The notes beneath the pieces were generated by a model. It ran no database searches, was not told the DNA's origin, and saw only the letters and a list, made by a program, of their open reading frames with translations. Positions 16,847 through 24,851 of a DNA stretch of 64,000 nt are shown here, piece after piece (positions within the stretch are counted from its first letter, which is position 1; each line of letters begins with the position of its first letter). Made by a program: the position numbers and the translations under genes. Source of the stretch: Nocardia sp. XZ_19_385 (GTDB taxonomy: Bacteria; Actinomycetota; Actinomycetes; Mycobacteriales; Mycobacteriaceae); the NCBI RefSeq assembly GCF_015355755.1, contig NZ_JACVEE010000002.1, positions 1,674,001 through 1,738,000 on the forward strand, in the 5' to 3' direction.

Positions 16847-17896
16847 ATGAGTCTGCAAGTGTTCTGGTTTCTGCTGGTCGCCGTGCTCTTCATCGGCTAC
16901 TTCGTGTTGGAGGGCTTCGACTACGGCGTCGGGATGCTGATGCCCATCATCGGGCGCAAGTCCGAGGTGAAGCGGCGCGTGGTGCTCAACAGCATCGGGC
17001 CGGTGTGGGACGGCAACGAAGTGTGGCTGATCACGGCGGGCGGCGCCATGTTCGCCGCCTTCCCGGAGTGGTACGCGAGCCTGTTCTCCGGCTTCTACCT
17101 CGCGCTGCTGCTGATCCTCGTCGGACTGATCACCCGAGCCTGCGCTATCGAATGGCGCAGCAAGATCAACGACGACAAGTGGCGGCGCTGGTGCGACGTC
17201 GGTATCGGGCTGGGCTCCTGGATCCCGGCTATCGCTTGGGGTTTGGCGTTCGCCAATATCGTGCGCGGGGTGCAACTCAACGAGAAGCGGCAGATCGAAG
17301 GCAACCTGATCGATCTGCTCAACCCCTACGCGCTGCTCGGCGGTCTCACCACGCTGTTGCTGTTCCTGTTGCACGGCGCGATCTTCCTCCGCCTCAAGAC
17401 CGGCGGCGAGGTGCGCGACGACGCCCAGGCTGTGGCGCGGAAGCTTTTCATTCCGACCGCGGTCGTGGTGGCGGCGTTCGGTATCTGGACCCAGCTGGCC
17501 TACGGGCATGGCTGGACCTGGATCCCGTTGGCGCTGGCCGTGATCGGGCTCGTGGTGGCCGGGCTGGCCTACACCCGGGGCCGGGACGGCTGGGCTTTCA
17601 CCGGAACCGCGCTCACCATCCTGTCGGCCGGTGCACTGCTGTTCGGCTCGCTGTTCCCCGACGTGCTGCCCTCGAACATCGACCCGGCCTTCAGCCTCTC
17701 CGTGGACGGTCGCGACGGCACGGTCAGCGCCTCGTCCACGCACTACACGCTGGTGGTGATGAGCTGGGTGGCGGGAGTCATGGTGCCGGTGGTGCTCGTC
17801 TACCAGGCATGGACCTACTGGGTGTTCCGCGCGCGGCTCACCATGGACCACATTCCGAACCCGATCGGACTGCTCCCGGAGAAGGCACGGAACTGA
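16847..17896 (+). CDS. cydB: Cytochrome bd oxidase subunit II
   Basis: A 349-aa polytopic subunit. The N-terminus FWFLLVAVLFIGYFVLEGFDYGVGML is the CydB hallmark, followed by NEVWLITAGGAMFAAFPEWYA. About eight to nine helices are expected. It stabilises haem binding in CydA and forms the oxygen-reducing complex in the cytoplasmic membrane. Ten nt separate it from cydA, with AGGAG upstream of the ATG. Confidence 0.96.
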   Translation: MSLQVFWFLLVAVLFIGYFVLEGFDYGVGMLMPIIGRKSEVKRRVVLNSIGPVWDGNEVWLITAGGAMFAAFPEWYASLFSGFYLALLLILVGLITRACAIEWRSKINDDKWRRWCDVGIGLGSWIPAIAWGLAFANIVRGVQLNEKRQIEGNLIDLLNPYALLGGLTTLLLFLLHGAIFLRLKTGGEVRDDAQAVARKLFIPTAVVVAAFGIWTQLAYGHGWTWIPLALAVIGLVVAGLAYTRGRDGWAFTGTALTILSAGALLFGSLFPDVLPSNIDPAFSLSVDGRDGTVSASSTHYTLVVMSWVAGVMVPVVLVYQAWTYWVFRARLTMDHIPNPIGLLPEKARN

Positions 17897-17899
17897 ATC

Positions 17900-19801
17900 A
17901 TGGCTCGACCGGTCGACCCGCGCCTGTGGCGGCACGCCCACTCGGCACGCAGGTATCTCGTTCTGAGCGTGGCGTTGTCGCTGGCGGTCACGATCTGCAT
18001 CGTGACCGCGGCCCTGGCCCTGGCGCGGGTGCTGGCCGGTGTGATCACCGACCCGTCCCGGCGTGAGATCGGCTCGTGGACAACCGAACTGGTCATCCTC
18101 GCGATCGCCGTGGGGTGCCGGGCCGCCGCCACCTGGTGGCAATCCCGGCTGGCGCACCGCGCCGGAGCGCAGGTGGTGGCGGAGCTGGAGACGGCCGTGG
18201 TGGCCGCCGGAGCCCAGCTCCCGCCGCGTGAATTGGAGACGCGGCGAACGGAATTGGCGGTCGTGGCGGCCTCCGGACTGAGCGGCCTGCGCGCCTACCT
18301 CGCCGGATACCTGCCCGCCCTGCTGCTTTCGATGCTGGTGCCGCCGATCGTCTTGGCTGTCATCGCCTTTCACGATCTGATCTCCGGCGGCATCGTCCTG
18401 GTGACCCTGCCGCTCATCCCGATCTTCATGATCCTGATCGGGCTGCTCACCCAGGGCAAGGCCCAGGACACCCTGACGGCCACCACCCGGCTGTCGGATC
18501 AACTCCTGGACCTCTTCGCGGGCATGCCGACCCTGCGCGCCCTCGGCCGCGAGAGCGGCCCCGATGCGCACCCGGACTCGTCACGCACCAGCATGGCGGG
18601 CCGCGTCCGCAACCTCGGCGACGCACTGCACAAGCGCACCATGTCGGCCCTGCGCATCGCCTTCCTGTCCTCGATGGTGCTGGAAATGCTCGCCACCCTG
18701 TCCGTCGCCCTGATCGCCGTATCCATCGGCATGCGACTGGTTTTCGGCAACATGGGCCTGTACGCGGGCCTGGTCGCGCTGATCCTCGCGCCGGAGGTCT
18801 ACCTGCCACTGCGCATGGTGGGGGAGCGATTCCACGCCGCACAAGACGGAATAGCCGCCGCCGACAAGGCATTCGCGGTATTGGACCCGTCGTCCCCGCA
18901 GACACCCAAAACGTCGTCTCCGCACGCATCCGTCCCGTCGTCCCCGCAGGCGTCTGCCTCGTCGTCGCAGCAGATACCCGCCTCGTCGTCGCAGCATGAA
19001 CCCTCCCTGTCGTCCGGGAGTGCTTTTGGCTGGGACGCAGCAGTACCGCCTGAGTCGCGGCCGAATATGCGACGGGGCGACGGGGCTGGCCGCGTCGAAG
19101 TTCGAAACCTCGGCGTACGGGCTCGCGACGGCATGGCCCCGTCGGGCCTGTCGGCGGTGTTCCGCCCAGGCGCGATCACTGTGCTCGCCGGCCCGAACGG
19201 CAGCGGGAAATCGACTGCGGTGCAGGCGATCCTGGGCTTGATCACGCCGGACAGCGGTTCGGTGACTGTCGACGGCACCGATGTCCGCGAACTCGATCCC
19301 GACTGGTGGTGGTCGCAAGTAGCGTGGCTGCCACAGCGCCCGGTCCTGGTGCCCGGCACCCTGCGCGACAACCTCAAGCTCCTCGGCGCACCGGCCGGCC
19401 CGGACCAGGTGGACGCAGCCTGCGCCGCAACCGGATTCGACGCCGTCCTCAACAGCCTGCCCGACCGCTGGGAGACCACCGTCGGAAACGGTGGCACCGG
19501 CCTGTCTCTGGGCCAACGTCAACGCCTCGCCCTCACCAGAACTCTCGCCGCACCCCGCCAGGTGCTGCTGCTCGACGAGCCCACCGCCCACCTCGACGAC
19601 ACCAGCGAGACAACAGTTCTCGCCGCCCTGGCAGCCCGCGCCCGCGCCGGTGCCACCGTGGTAATCGTCGGCCACCGCCCGAGCGTGCTCGCGATCGGCG
19701 ATCACGTCGTTCGCGTGCGGGCCGCTACGTCGATCGCGGATTTCGATCCTGAGAAGGTCGCCGCAGGGGACCGGGTGGGCACAGCCGAGGTGGTGGTGTG
19801 A
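17900..19801 (+). CDS. cydD: Thiol reductant ABC exporter subunit CydD
   Basis: A 633-aa half-transporter with a six-helix type 1 exporter domain (about residues 20-320) and a C-terminal ATPase. Walker A is GPNGSGKST, the signature LSLGQRQRL and Walker B VLLLDEPT. With CydC it exports cysteine or glutathione-like thiols (in E. coli), which is needed for assembly of cytochrome bd. The linker between the domains is enlarged by five 8-residue Ser/Pro/Gln repeats, unusual for CydD. It starts 3 nt after cydB, and its stop overlaps the next ATG (TGATG). Confidence 0.93.
   Translation: MARPVDPRLWRHAHSARRYLVLSVALSLAVTICIVTAALALARVLAGVITDPSRREIGSWTTELVILAIAVGCRAAATWWQSRLAHRAGAQVVAELETAVVAAGAQLPPRELETRRTELAVVAASGLSGLRAYLAGYLPALLLSMLVPPIVLAVIAFHDLISGGIVLVTLPLIPIFMILIGLLTQGKAQDTLTATTRLSDQLLDLFAGMPTLRALGRESGPDAHPDSSRTSMAGRVRNLGDALHKRTMSALRIAFLSSMVLEMLATLSVALIAVSIGMRLVFGNMGLYAGLVALILAPEVYLPLRMVGERFHAAQDGIAAADKAFAVLDPSSPQTPKTSSPHASVPSSPQASASSSQQIPASSSQHEPSLSSGSAFGWDAAVPPESRPNMRRGDGAGRVEVRNLGVRARDGMAPSGLSAVFRPGAITVLAGPNGSGKSTAVQAILGLITPDSGSVTVDGTDVRELDPDWWWSQVAWLPQRPVLVPGTLRDNLKLLGAPAGPDQVDAACAATGFDAVLNSLPDRWETTVGNGGTGLSLGQRQRLALTRTLAAPRQVLLLDEPTAHLDDTSETTVLAALAARARAGATVVIVGHRPSVLAIGDHVVRVRAATSIADFDPEKVAAGDRVGTAEVVV
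18890..19009 (+). repeat. Five tandem 24-bp repeats inside cydD
   Basis: The units begin TCGTCC, TCGTCT or TCGTCG and encode SSPQTPKT, SSPHASVP, SSPQASAS, SSQQIPAS and SSQHEPSL. All are in frame and exactly 24 bp, at the junction of the transmembrane and ATPase domains. They look like a recent repeat expansion of a disordered linker and may vary in number between strains. Confidence 0.85.
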
Positions 19802-19995
19802 TGCGAGCCCTATTCGCCGACTTCCGGTCGGCCGGGGTGATCGTCGGCCGCCGCCCGTGTCCGCTGATCGCTACTAACCGGGGGCTCGGGGTGCGTGGTT
19901 GCGCAACCTCGGGCCGGGCAACGGATTCCGAGCCGATCGGCGGCACAAGCCGGTTGGCGCTGCGCGGGACTGATTCCGAGGTGGCTTTGCGATGA
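19801..19995 (+). CDS. Small ORF between cydD and cydC whose start copies that of CydC
   Basis: A 64-aa ORF coupled at both ends: its ATG shares a base with the cydD stop (TGATG) and its stop overlaps the cydC start (ATGA). Its first nine residues MRALFADFR nearly equal CydC MKALFADFR, with several synonymous differences. The rest is Arg/Gly-rich, with no helices and no family I recognise; it contains the repeated phrase TDSE. It is probably a remnant of a duplication at the cydC 5' end that has kept its frame for translational coupling. It may or may not make a stable protein. Confidence 0.5.
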   Translation: MRALFADFRSAGVIVGRRPCPLIATNRGLGVRGCATSGRATDSEPIGGTSRLALRGTDSEVALR

Positions 19996-21680
19996 AGGCC
20001 TTGTTTGCCGACTTTCGCCGGATTCGGGAACTGCTGGAGCTGTCGCGGTGGCGGATGGCTGTGTCTATCGGCTGGGGGACGCTGGCGCTCGGTAGTGGGC
20101 TGGGGTTGGCGGCGCTGGCTGCCTGGCTGATCGCGCGGGCGTGGCAGATGCCGCCGGTGCTGGATTTGACCATTGCTGTCGTAACCGTTCGCGCGCTCGG
20201 CATTTCGCGCGGGCTCTGTCGGTATCTGGAACGACTCGCCACCCATGATATGGCGCTGCGGGCCATGAATACCGCTCGCACGACTACGTATCGAGCGTTG
20301 GCGGCAGCTGATATTTGGCGGCCGCGGCGTAGTTCGGCTGTGGGCGCGACCGTCGGTGCGACCGCGGTGGCCGGTTCGGAAGGCGTTGTGCGGAAGGGCG
20401 ATTCGTCTGATCTGCGCCGGGGCGAGCTACTCGGCCGGGTGCTGGGGGACATCGACGATCTCGGGGCGGTGGTGGTGCGGGCGTTCGTGCCCATCGCCGT
20501 GGCGGTGATTCTCGGACTCTTCGGGGTCGGTTTGCTGCTGCCGATATCGGTGCCTGCCGCGCTGATCCTCGCGGCGGCGCTGGCGGTGGCGGGCATTGTC
20601 GCGCCGTGGCTTTCGGCTCGGGCGGCGCGGGAGGCCGAGCTGGCGGTGCGCACCGACCGGACAGAGTTCACGGCCGCGTCGCTCACCGTGCTGGATCACG
20701 CGCCGGAACTGCGCGTCGCCGGGCGACTGGACGCGGCGCTGGCAGCCGCCTCCGCCGCCGGGCAGCGGGCGGTGGCGGCGGAGGATCGGGCCGCCTCGCG
20801 CAGTGCGTGGGCGGCCGCGGCGATCCCGCTGTCCATCGGCGTGACCGTCCTCGGCGCGCTACTCATCGGAATCGTGCTGTACGGCACGGGTTCCGGCGCA
20901 CCCACGGCCGGTTTCCAGACCATCGCGCCCGGCGGCATCTCGCCCATGGCGTTGACCGTGCTCGTGCTGGTGCCGCTATCGGCTTTCGAAGCCGTCGGCG
21001 TCCTCCCGGCCGCAGCGCAGGCACTCACCAATGGGCGTGCGGCGCTGCGCCGGATCACCCAGTTCGAGAACGGCGAATCCGCCGTGCCGCGAATGGACCT
21101 GCCGGAGCTGCCGGAGGGTCGTCGCATCGCGGTAGTCGGACCCAGCGGTTCGGGCAAGACCACCTTGCTGATGCACTGGGCGGGCTTGTTCGACACCCCG
21201 CGGCCCGGGGTCACGTTCTTCGCCGAGGACGCCCATCTCTTCGGCACCACTGTCCTGGAGAACCTGCGCGTCGCCCGCGGCGATGTCACGGAAGCGGAAG
21301 CCGAGAAGGCCCTGCGCGCAGTCGGTCTGGGTGACTGGCTGGAGTCACTGCCCGACGGCCTGCACACCGACCTGATCGGTGGCGCGGCCGCGGTCTCCGG
21401 CGGTCAGCGCCGCCGCATCCTGCTGGCCCGCGCCCTGATCTCCCCGGCCCAGGCGTTGCTCCTGGACGAACCCACCGAGCACGTGGAAGCCGAAGCGGGC
21501 GAACAACTCCTGCGCGATCTCCTCGACCCCGCCTCCGGCCTGGTCGAACCCGAACGCACGGTTGTCGTTGTCACCCACCAACTCCCGGGGGAGCACGAGG
21601 CCGACGCCGTCGTCCACGTCGACGCCGCCGGGCAGGTTCGCGTAATCAGCGGTACTTCAGTAGCTGGAACAGCCCTTTAG
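19992..21680 (+). CDS. cydC: Thiol reductant ABC exporter subunit CydC
   Basis: A 562-aa partner of CydD. The membrane domain (about residues 20-320) carries the CydC segment LTIAVVTVRALGISRGLCRYLERL. The ATPase has Walker A GPSGSGKTT, signature VSGGQRRRI and Walker B ALLLDEPTEH. The usual LLDEPTxxLD is altered to DEPTEHVEAE. A glycine/alanine-rich insert follows residue 110 (VGATVGATAVAGSEG). ATG 19992 overlaps the preceding small ORF by 4 nt. It is the last cyd gene; its 3' end overlaps a convergent small gene by 35 nt, and no terminator is visible. Confidence 0.93.
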   Translation: MKALFADFRRIRELLELSRWRMAVSIGWGTLALGSGLGLAALAAWLIARAWQMPPVLDLTIAVVTVRALGISRGLCRYLERLATHDMALRAMNTARTTTYRALAAADIWRPRRSSAVGATVGATAVAGSEGVVRKGDSSDLRRGELLGRVLGDIDDLGAVVVRAFVPIAVAVILGLFGVGLLLPISVPAALILAAALAVAGIVAPWLSARAAREAELAVRTDRTEFTAASLTVLDHAPELRVAGRLDAALAAASAAGQRAVAAEDRAASRSAWAAAAIPLSIGVTVLGALLIGIVLYGTGSGAPTAGFQTIAPGGISPMALTVLVLVPLSAFEAVGVLPAAAQALTNGRAALRRITQFENGESAVPRMDLPELPEGRRIAVVGPSGSGKTTLLMHWAGLFDTPRPGVTFFAEDAHLFGTTVLENLRVARGDVTEAEAEKALRAVGLGDWLESLPDGLHTDLIGGAAAVSGGQRRRILLARALISPAQALLLDEPTEHVEAEAGEQLLRDLLDPASGLVEPERTVVVVTHQLPGEHEADAVVHVDAAGQVRVISGTSVAGTAL

Positions 21681-21876
21681 CCGGTTTGTACACCTGGTCG
21701 GGGAAGTTCTCCACAAGCTTCCACACGCACCCGTTGACGGTCTTCGGATGCCAGCTCGGATCGGTGGCCTCCAGTTGCGCGATCAGCTCGGACCACCGCA
21801 GACCGGCGGGATTCCGATCGAGCAGCGCGAGGGCTTCCGCATTGATGCGCCCGGTGATGGTGGTCGGCTCGCTCAT
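21646..21876 (-). CDS. Small winged-helix-like hypothetical protein
   Basis: A 76-aa protein convergent with cydC and overlapping it by 35 nt. The pattern (LDRNPAGLRWSELIAQLEA...KTVNGCVWKLVENFP...GLFQLLKYR) resembles small winged-helix domains such as HARE-HTH or the N-terminal domain of Mrr-type proteins, with a beta-hairpin wing at the end. I do not recognise a specific family. TACGAT (21883-21888) lies 6 nt before the ATG, which supports a real leaderless gene. DNA binding is a guess from the fold. Confidence 0.6.
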   Translation of the reverse strand: MSEPTTITGRINAEALALLDRNPAGLRWSELIAQLEATDPSWHPKTVNGCVWKLVENFPDQVYKPAKGLFQLLKYR

Positions 21877-21902
21877 CGAATCATCGTAGCTCCGGATCGC
21901 CG

Positions 21903-21957
21903 CAGGTCAGGGACCTGAATTAATTCCGTTGCCGGGCAAGGAGGATTCCACTAACTT
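21903..21957 (+). promoter_or_regulatory. Promoter of a short plus-strand transcript, with upstream dyad
   Basis: A -35 TTGCCG (21929-21934), 17-bp spacer and -10 TAACTT (21952-21957) lie in the gap between two genes. A small dyad CAGGTC-AGG-GACCTG (21903-21917) sits upstream. It would drive a transcript starting near 21964 and carrying the 12-codon ORF. Confidence 0.5.
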
Positions 21958-21990
21958 CATCGGTACACAAGGAAGGAGGTGGTTCGAGAA

Positions 21991-22029
21991 ATGTATTTCC
22001 AACGGACGCGTGAGGTGGCTGTCCGCTAG
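21991..22029 (+). CDS. 12-codon ORF behind a consensus Shine-Dalgarno
   Basis: It encodes MYFQRTREVAVR. GGAAGGAGGTGG, a near-perfect complement of the 16S 3' end, lies about 9 nt upstream, far stronger than most ribosome-binding sites in this window. A canonical-looking promoter precedes it. No plus-strand gene follows for 4.5 kb, so it is not an obvious leader of an adjacent operon. It could be a dual-function small RNA with a peptide, or a leader whose operon has moved away. I do not recognise a described family. Confidence 0.5.
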   Translation: MYFQRTREVAVR

Positions 22030-22047
22030 CGCCACCGCTGCTGGTGG
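22014..22047 (+). promoter_or_regulatory. Mutually exclusive hairpins at the end of the 12-codon ORF
   Basis: GGTGGC (22014-22019) can pair with GCCACC (22031-22036), enclosing the stop codon. The same CCACC (22032-22036) can instead pair with GGTGG (22043-22047). Such alternatives, switched by ribosome position, are typical of attenuators. A further hairpin CCCGGTC/GACCGGG lies at 22101-22120. Between here and 22207 I see no gene. Confidence 0.45.
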
Positions 22048-22207
22048 ATTCCCCGCGCGAGCGCTGGCGAAATTCCAGGCAGTCACCCGGCCCCCGAGCC
22101 CCCGGTCTTGTCCGACCGGGACCCGTGCAGGAGCAATCCGCACCGGTATGGCTCGGGGGTCGTCCCATTTCTTGGGAAAGGTACAGCTGGGGAGGTCTGG
22201 GGAGAGA

Positions 22208-22933
22208 TCAGCCGATGTAGCGCTGAAGACGAGCCGACAGGCGCGGCTCGAGCGGACCGTCGGCCACGACGCGCTCCTCGACGTAAGCCAGGTCGCCACC
22301 TTCGACGATGCCGTACAGGCGTTTGGCGCCCCCGACGACAATGCCGGACTGCGAGCGGATCACCACATCGGTGGCCAGCTCCCAGGAAGACTGGGTCAGC
22401 GCCGTGCCGTAGAAGAGCTCCACGATGCCGCTGGAATGGGACAGGAGCAGTTCGATGACCTCGTCGTCGCCATCGGTGCCGACCCGCCAGAAACCGCTCT
22501 CGCGCAGGTCCGGACCGCTGTAGGCGCCTTCGGAGTCGAGCACCCAGGAGCGGGATTCCCAGGACAGGTAGTCGCCGCCGTCGTGGGCGACGATGATCTG
22601 CTGACCGAAGCGATAGTCGCCGCGTTCGGCGGAGTTGCCTTCGCCCTCACCACGCCACACGCCGACCATGGGCAGCAGCGCCAGCATGGAGGAGCTCAGG
22701 TCGGGACCCAGGCGCAGGTTCGCGGTGTCCTCGGGCAGCGGCAGATCCGGCAGGATCGGGATGTTGCGGCCGGCCGTGGACTTGGCGCGCTCGGCCGCCT
22801 CGGCGACCGCTTGATCGCCACTGCGGCGTGTTTCTACTACGTCATCACCCGCCGCGGCGGGCTGACCGTTTTCGTTCATATGCTCGCTCGCTCGCTCGGC
22901 CGGTTCGGAACCTTCGCTCGCGAGATCACTCAT
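22208..22933 (-). CDS. Nitrobindin-like FABP-fold protein (Rv0813c family)
   Basis: A 241-aa protein. The first 75 residues are charged and probably disordered; residues from about 80 form a ten-strand beta-barrel with the family motif GVWRGEGEG. Nitrobindins bind haem and isomerise peroxynitrite using a C-terminal His. Here the equivalent segment reads [15 protein letters not shown], with Arg where I would expect His, so haem binding is doubtful. It fits Rv0813c by position. The ATG overlaps the stop of a 31-codon upstream ORF (ATGA). Confidence 0.82.
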   Translation of the reverse strand: MSDLASEGSEPAERASEHMNENGQPAAAGDDVVETRRSGDQAVAEAAERAKSTAGRNIPILPDLPLPEDTANLRLGPDLSSSMLALLPMVGVWRGEGEGNSAERGDYRFGQQIIVAHDGGDYLSWESRSWVLDSEGAYSGPDLRESGFWRVGTDGDDEVIELLLSHSSGIVELFYGTALTQSSWELATDVVIRSQSGIVVGGAKRLYGIVEGGDLAYVEERVVADGPLEPRLSARLQRYIG

Positions 22934-23025
22934 GACTCGGTGAACAGCCGGTAGGCGACGTAAATGCCGAACCAGGCGATCAGCACCGAGCAGAGGACCA
23001 GCAGAACTTCGAAGAGGAGGACCAC
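22930..23025 (-). CDS. 31-aa single-helix membrane peptide, leaderless and coupled
   Basis: The GTG at 23025 lies 6 nt after a TAGACT -10 (23032-23037 on the minus strand), so the mRNA is leaderless. The peptide begins [20 protein letters not shown] and ends YRLFTES: one hydrophobic helix with a short positive C-terminal tail. Its stop overlaps the start of the nitrobindin-like gene (ATGA), so it heads that unit and translation of the larger gene depends on it. I know no named family; a membrane micropeptide or a purely coupling ORF are both possible. Confidence 0.6.
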   Translation of the reverse strand: MVLLFEVLLVLCSVLIAWFGIYVAYRLFTES

Positions 23026-23063
23026 AGTGCGAGTCTAACGACTCCTCGCGCCGGGCAAAGCAA

Positions 23064-23094
23064 CGGCCCCGGAGGTTCGAAACCTCCGGGGCCG
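23064..23094 (-). terminator. Terminator of the DUF4395-rhodanese-sseC operon
   Basis: CGGCCCCGGAGGTT (23064-23077) and its exact reverse complement (23081-23094) form a 14-bp stem with a 3-nt loop, 20 bp beyond the sseC stop. On the minus strand it is followed by TTGCTTTG. Confidence 0.8.
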
Positions 23095-23113
23095 CAGACG
23101 TAGAACAGGGTGA

Positions 23114-23419
23114 CTAGCGCGCGACGGCGACTTCCACCTCGTGGATGCCGGTGCCCTCGGGGCGGACCTCGGCAGAGCCGTTACCGGCCGAGGAAAGCGC
23201 CCGCACGGTCCACGCGCCCGGAGCCGCGAAGAACCGGAAATCACCGGTGCCCGAGGCAACGACCTCGGCGGTGAAGTCACCGTTGCCGTCGAGCAGGCGC
23301 ACGAACGCGCCGCCCACCGGCTGGCCGTCGGTGCTCAGAACGCGGCCGGTGATGACCGTTTCCTTCTCCACATCGACGCCCGCGGGAATGGCCTGACCCT
23401 GGGTAGGTGCTGCACACAT
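23114..23419 (-). CDS. sseC: DUF1416 protein SseC
   Basis: A 101-aa protein of the DUF1416/SseC family (carboxypeptidase-regulatory-like beta fold). The core is TVITGRVLSTDGQPVGGAFVRL and FRFFAAPGAWTVRAL. It always accompanies a CysA2-type thiosulfate sulfurtransferase in mycobacteria and its role is unknown; a sulfur carrier or scaffold has been proposed from context. The start MCAAPTQGQ has a Cys at residue 2. ATG 23419 lies 5 nt after the rhodanese stop. It is the last gene of the sulfur operon. Confidence 0.88.
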   Translation of the reverse strand: MCAAPTQGQAIPAGVDVEKETVITGRVLSTDGQPVGGAFVRLLDGNGDFTAEVVASGTGDFRFFAAPGAWTVRALSSAGNGSAEVRPEGTGIHEVEVAVAR

Positions 23420-23424
23420 ATTGA

Positions 23425-24258
23425 TTACGCTCCCAACTCGATCGGTGCACCGACGAGGGAGCCGTACTCGGTCCAGCTCCCGTCGTAGTTCTTGACATTG
23501 CTGTGGCCGAGCAGCTCCTGCAGCACGAACCAGGTGTGCGAGGAACGCTCGCCGATCCGGCAGTAGGCGATGGTTTCCTTCTCGCCGTCCAGGCCCGCTT
23601 CCTTGTACAGCTCGGCGAGGTCGGAGTCGGACTTGAAGGTGCCGTCCTCGTTCGCGGCCTTGCTCCACGGCACGTTGATGGCGCCGGGGATGTGGCCGGG
23701 ACGCTGGCTCTGCTCCTGCGGCAGGTGCGCGGGCGCCAGGATCTTGCCGGAGAACTCGTCGGGGCTGCGCACGTCGACCAGGTTCTTGGTGCCGATGGCC
23801 GCGATGACCTCGTCACGGAAGGCGCGGATCGTGATGTCGGGCGCGGCGGCCTTGTAGGTGGTGACCGGGCGGTTGACTGCGTCGCGCGAGAGCGGACGAC
23901 CGTCGAGCTCCCACTTCTTGCGGCCGCCGTCGAGCAGCTTGACGTCGTTGTGGCCGTAGAGCTTGAAGTACCAGTAGGCGTAGGCCGCGAACCAGTTGTT
24001 GTTGCCGCCGTAGAGCACGACCGTGTCGTCGTTGGCGATGCCGCGGGTGGAGAGCAGATCGGAGAACTGCTCCTGGTTCACGAAATCGCGGCGAACCTGG
24101 TCCTGCAGGTCGTTCTTCCAGTCGAGGCGCACGGCGCCCTCGATGTGGCCACCGTCGTAAGCGGAGGTGTCCTCGTCGACCTCGACGAAAACGACGCCGG
24201 GGGTGTTGAGGTTCTCTTCGGCCCAGTCAACGGAGACCAGGACATCGGAGCGAGCCAT
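23425..24258 (-). CDS. Thiosulfate sulfurtransferase, CysA2/SseA rhodanese type
   Basis: A 277-aa tandem rhodanese, the same length as mycobacterial CysA2. The inactive N-terminal domain covers about residues 1-140. The C-terminal domain carries the active loop YCRIGERSSHTWF with the persulfide Cys. It transfers sulfane sulfur from thiosulfate to cyanide or protein thiols in the cytoplasm. AAAGGAAC precedes the ATG at 24258. It sits between DUF4395 and sseC in an operon led by a polycysteine peptide, so cysteine supply probably controls it. Confidence 0.95.
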   Translation of the reverse strand: MARSDVLVSVDWAEENLNTPGVVFVEVDEDTSAYDGGHIEGAVRLDWKNDLQDQVRRDFVNQEQFSDLLSTRGIANDDTVVLYGGNNNWFAAYAYWYFKLYGHNDVKLLDGGRKKWELDGRPLSRDAVNRPVTTYKAAAPDITIRAFRDEVIAAIGTKNLVDVRSPDEFSGKILAPAHLPQEQSQRPGHIPGAINVPWSKAANEDGTFKSDSDLAELYKEAGLDGEKETIAYCRIGERSSHTWFVLQELLGHSNVKNYDGSWTEYGSLVGAPIELGA

Positions 24259-24287
24259 GTTGTTCCTTTCAGAAAGACTTGTGATGG

Positions 24288-24770
24288 TCAGTTCGGTGCC
24301 GGGGACGGGGTGGTCCGGCGGAGACGGGCGGCCAAGGGGTAGATCTGGCAGCCCAGGCAGATCCCGAACGCCGCGTTCAAGAACGCGGCGAACAGGGCGA
24401 AGCCGGCGAACACCCCGCCGACCGCGGTGGAGCCGGCCAGGAATCCCAGCAGGCTGACGGCACTGAAGACCAGGCCGAGCAATTGCGCGAACCGCAGCGG
24501 AGCCACGGGTTCGGTTTCGGTTACCGGACCGTTGCGGGGCGCGATGACCGCCGCGTAGATCCGGCCGTAGGGGGAGCGCCGCGGGCCGTTCAAAGCGCCG
24601 AGCGCGAACACGACTGCCTGCAGTGCGATCAATACCGCGGCAGCGGCGGGGGAGACGACAGCGAGAACCAGGACCAGCACGAGCACGGCGCTGGTGATCC
24701 AGGCCGCGAAACGCGGGCCACGGACGTCGACGCTGTCGGGAGGTATGGCTGTACGGGTGTCGAAAGGCAT
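24288..24770 (-). CDS. DUF4395 membrane protein
   Basis: A 160-aa protein with about four helices and the family motif FGICLGCQIYPL near the C-terminus, a membrane-embedded CxxC. DUF4395 proteins occur next to rhodaneses and thioredoxins in actinobacteria and are thought to take part in sulfur or thiol transfer across the membrane; this is inference. The N-terminus VDVRGPRFAAWIT is also typical. GGAG precedes the ATG. It is the first structural gene after the leader peptide, 124 nt downstream. Confidence 0.85.
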   Translation of the reverse strand: MPFDTRTAIPPDSVDVRGPRFAAWITSAVLVLVLVLAVVSPAAAAVLIALQAVVFALGALNGPRRSPYGRIYAAVIAPRNGPVTETEPVAPLRFAQLLGLVFSAVSLLGFLAGSTAVGGVFAGFALFAAFLNAAFGICLGCQIYPLAARLRRTTPSPAPN

Positions 24771-24851
24771 TGGAGATACTCCTGCGCTGAATATGTCTGA
24801 TTAGCGGGGACGTTGCCAATTGGCCGGGGATCCGAAGATCACTCGCGCGGC

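Noticed and set aside
15275..18571. A very long minus-strand open frame (over 1000 codons) across cydA, cydB and the start of cydD
   Set aside because: It is a shadow of high-GC codon use. The composition (His, Arg, Gln, Asp rich) fits no protein, and the plus-strand genes are unmistakable.
18890..19009. Regular 24-bp repeats as a possible CRISPR array
   Set aside because: The units are contiguous without spacers, in frame inside cydD, and degenerate at codon level, so this is a coding repeat.
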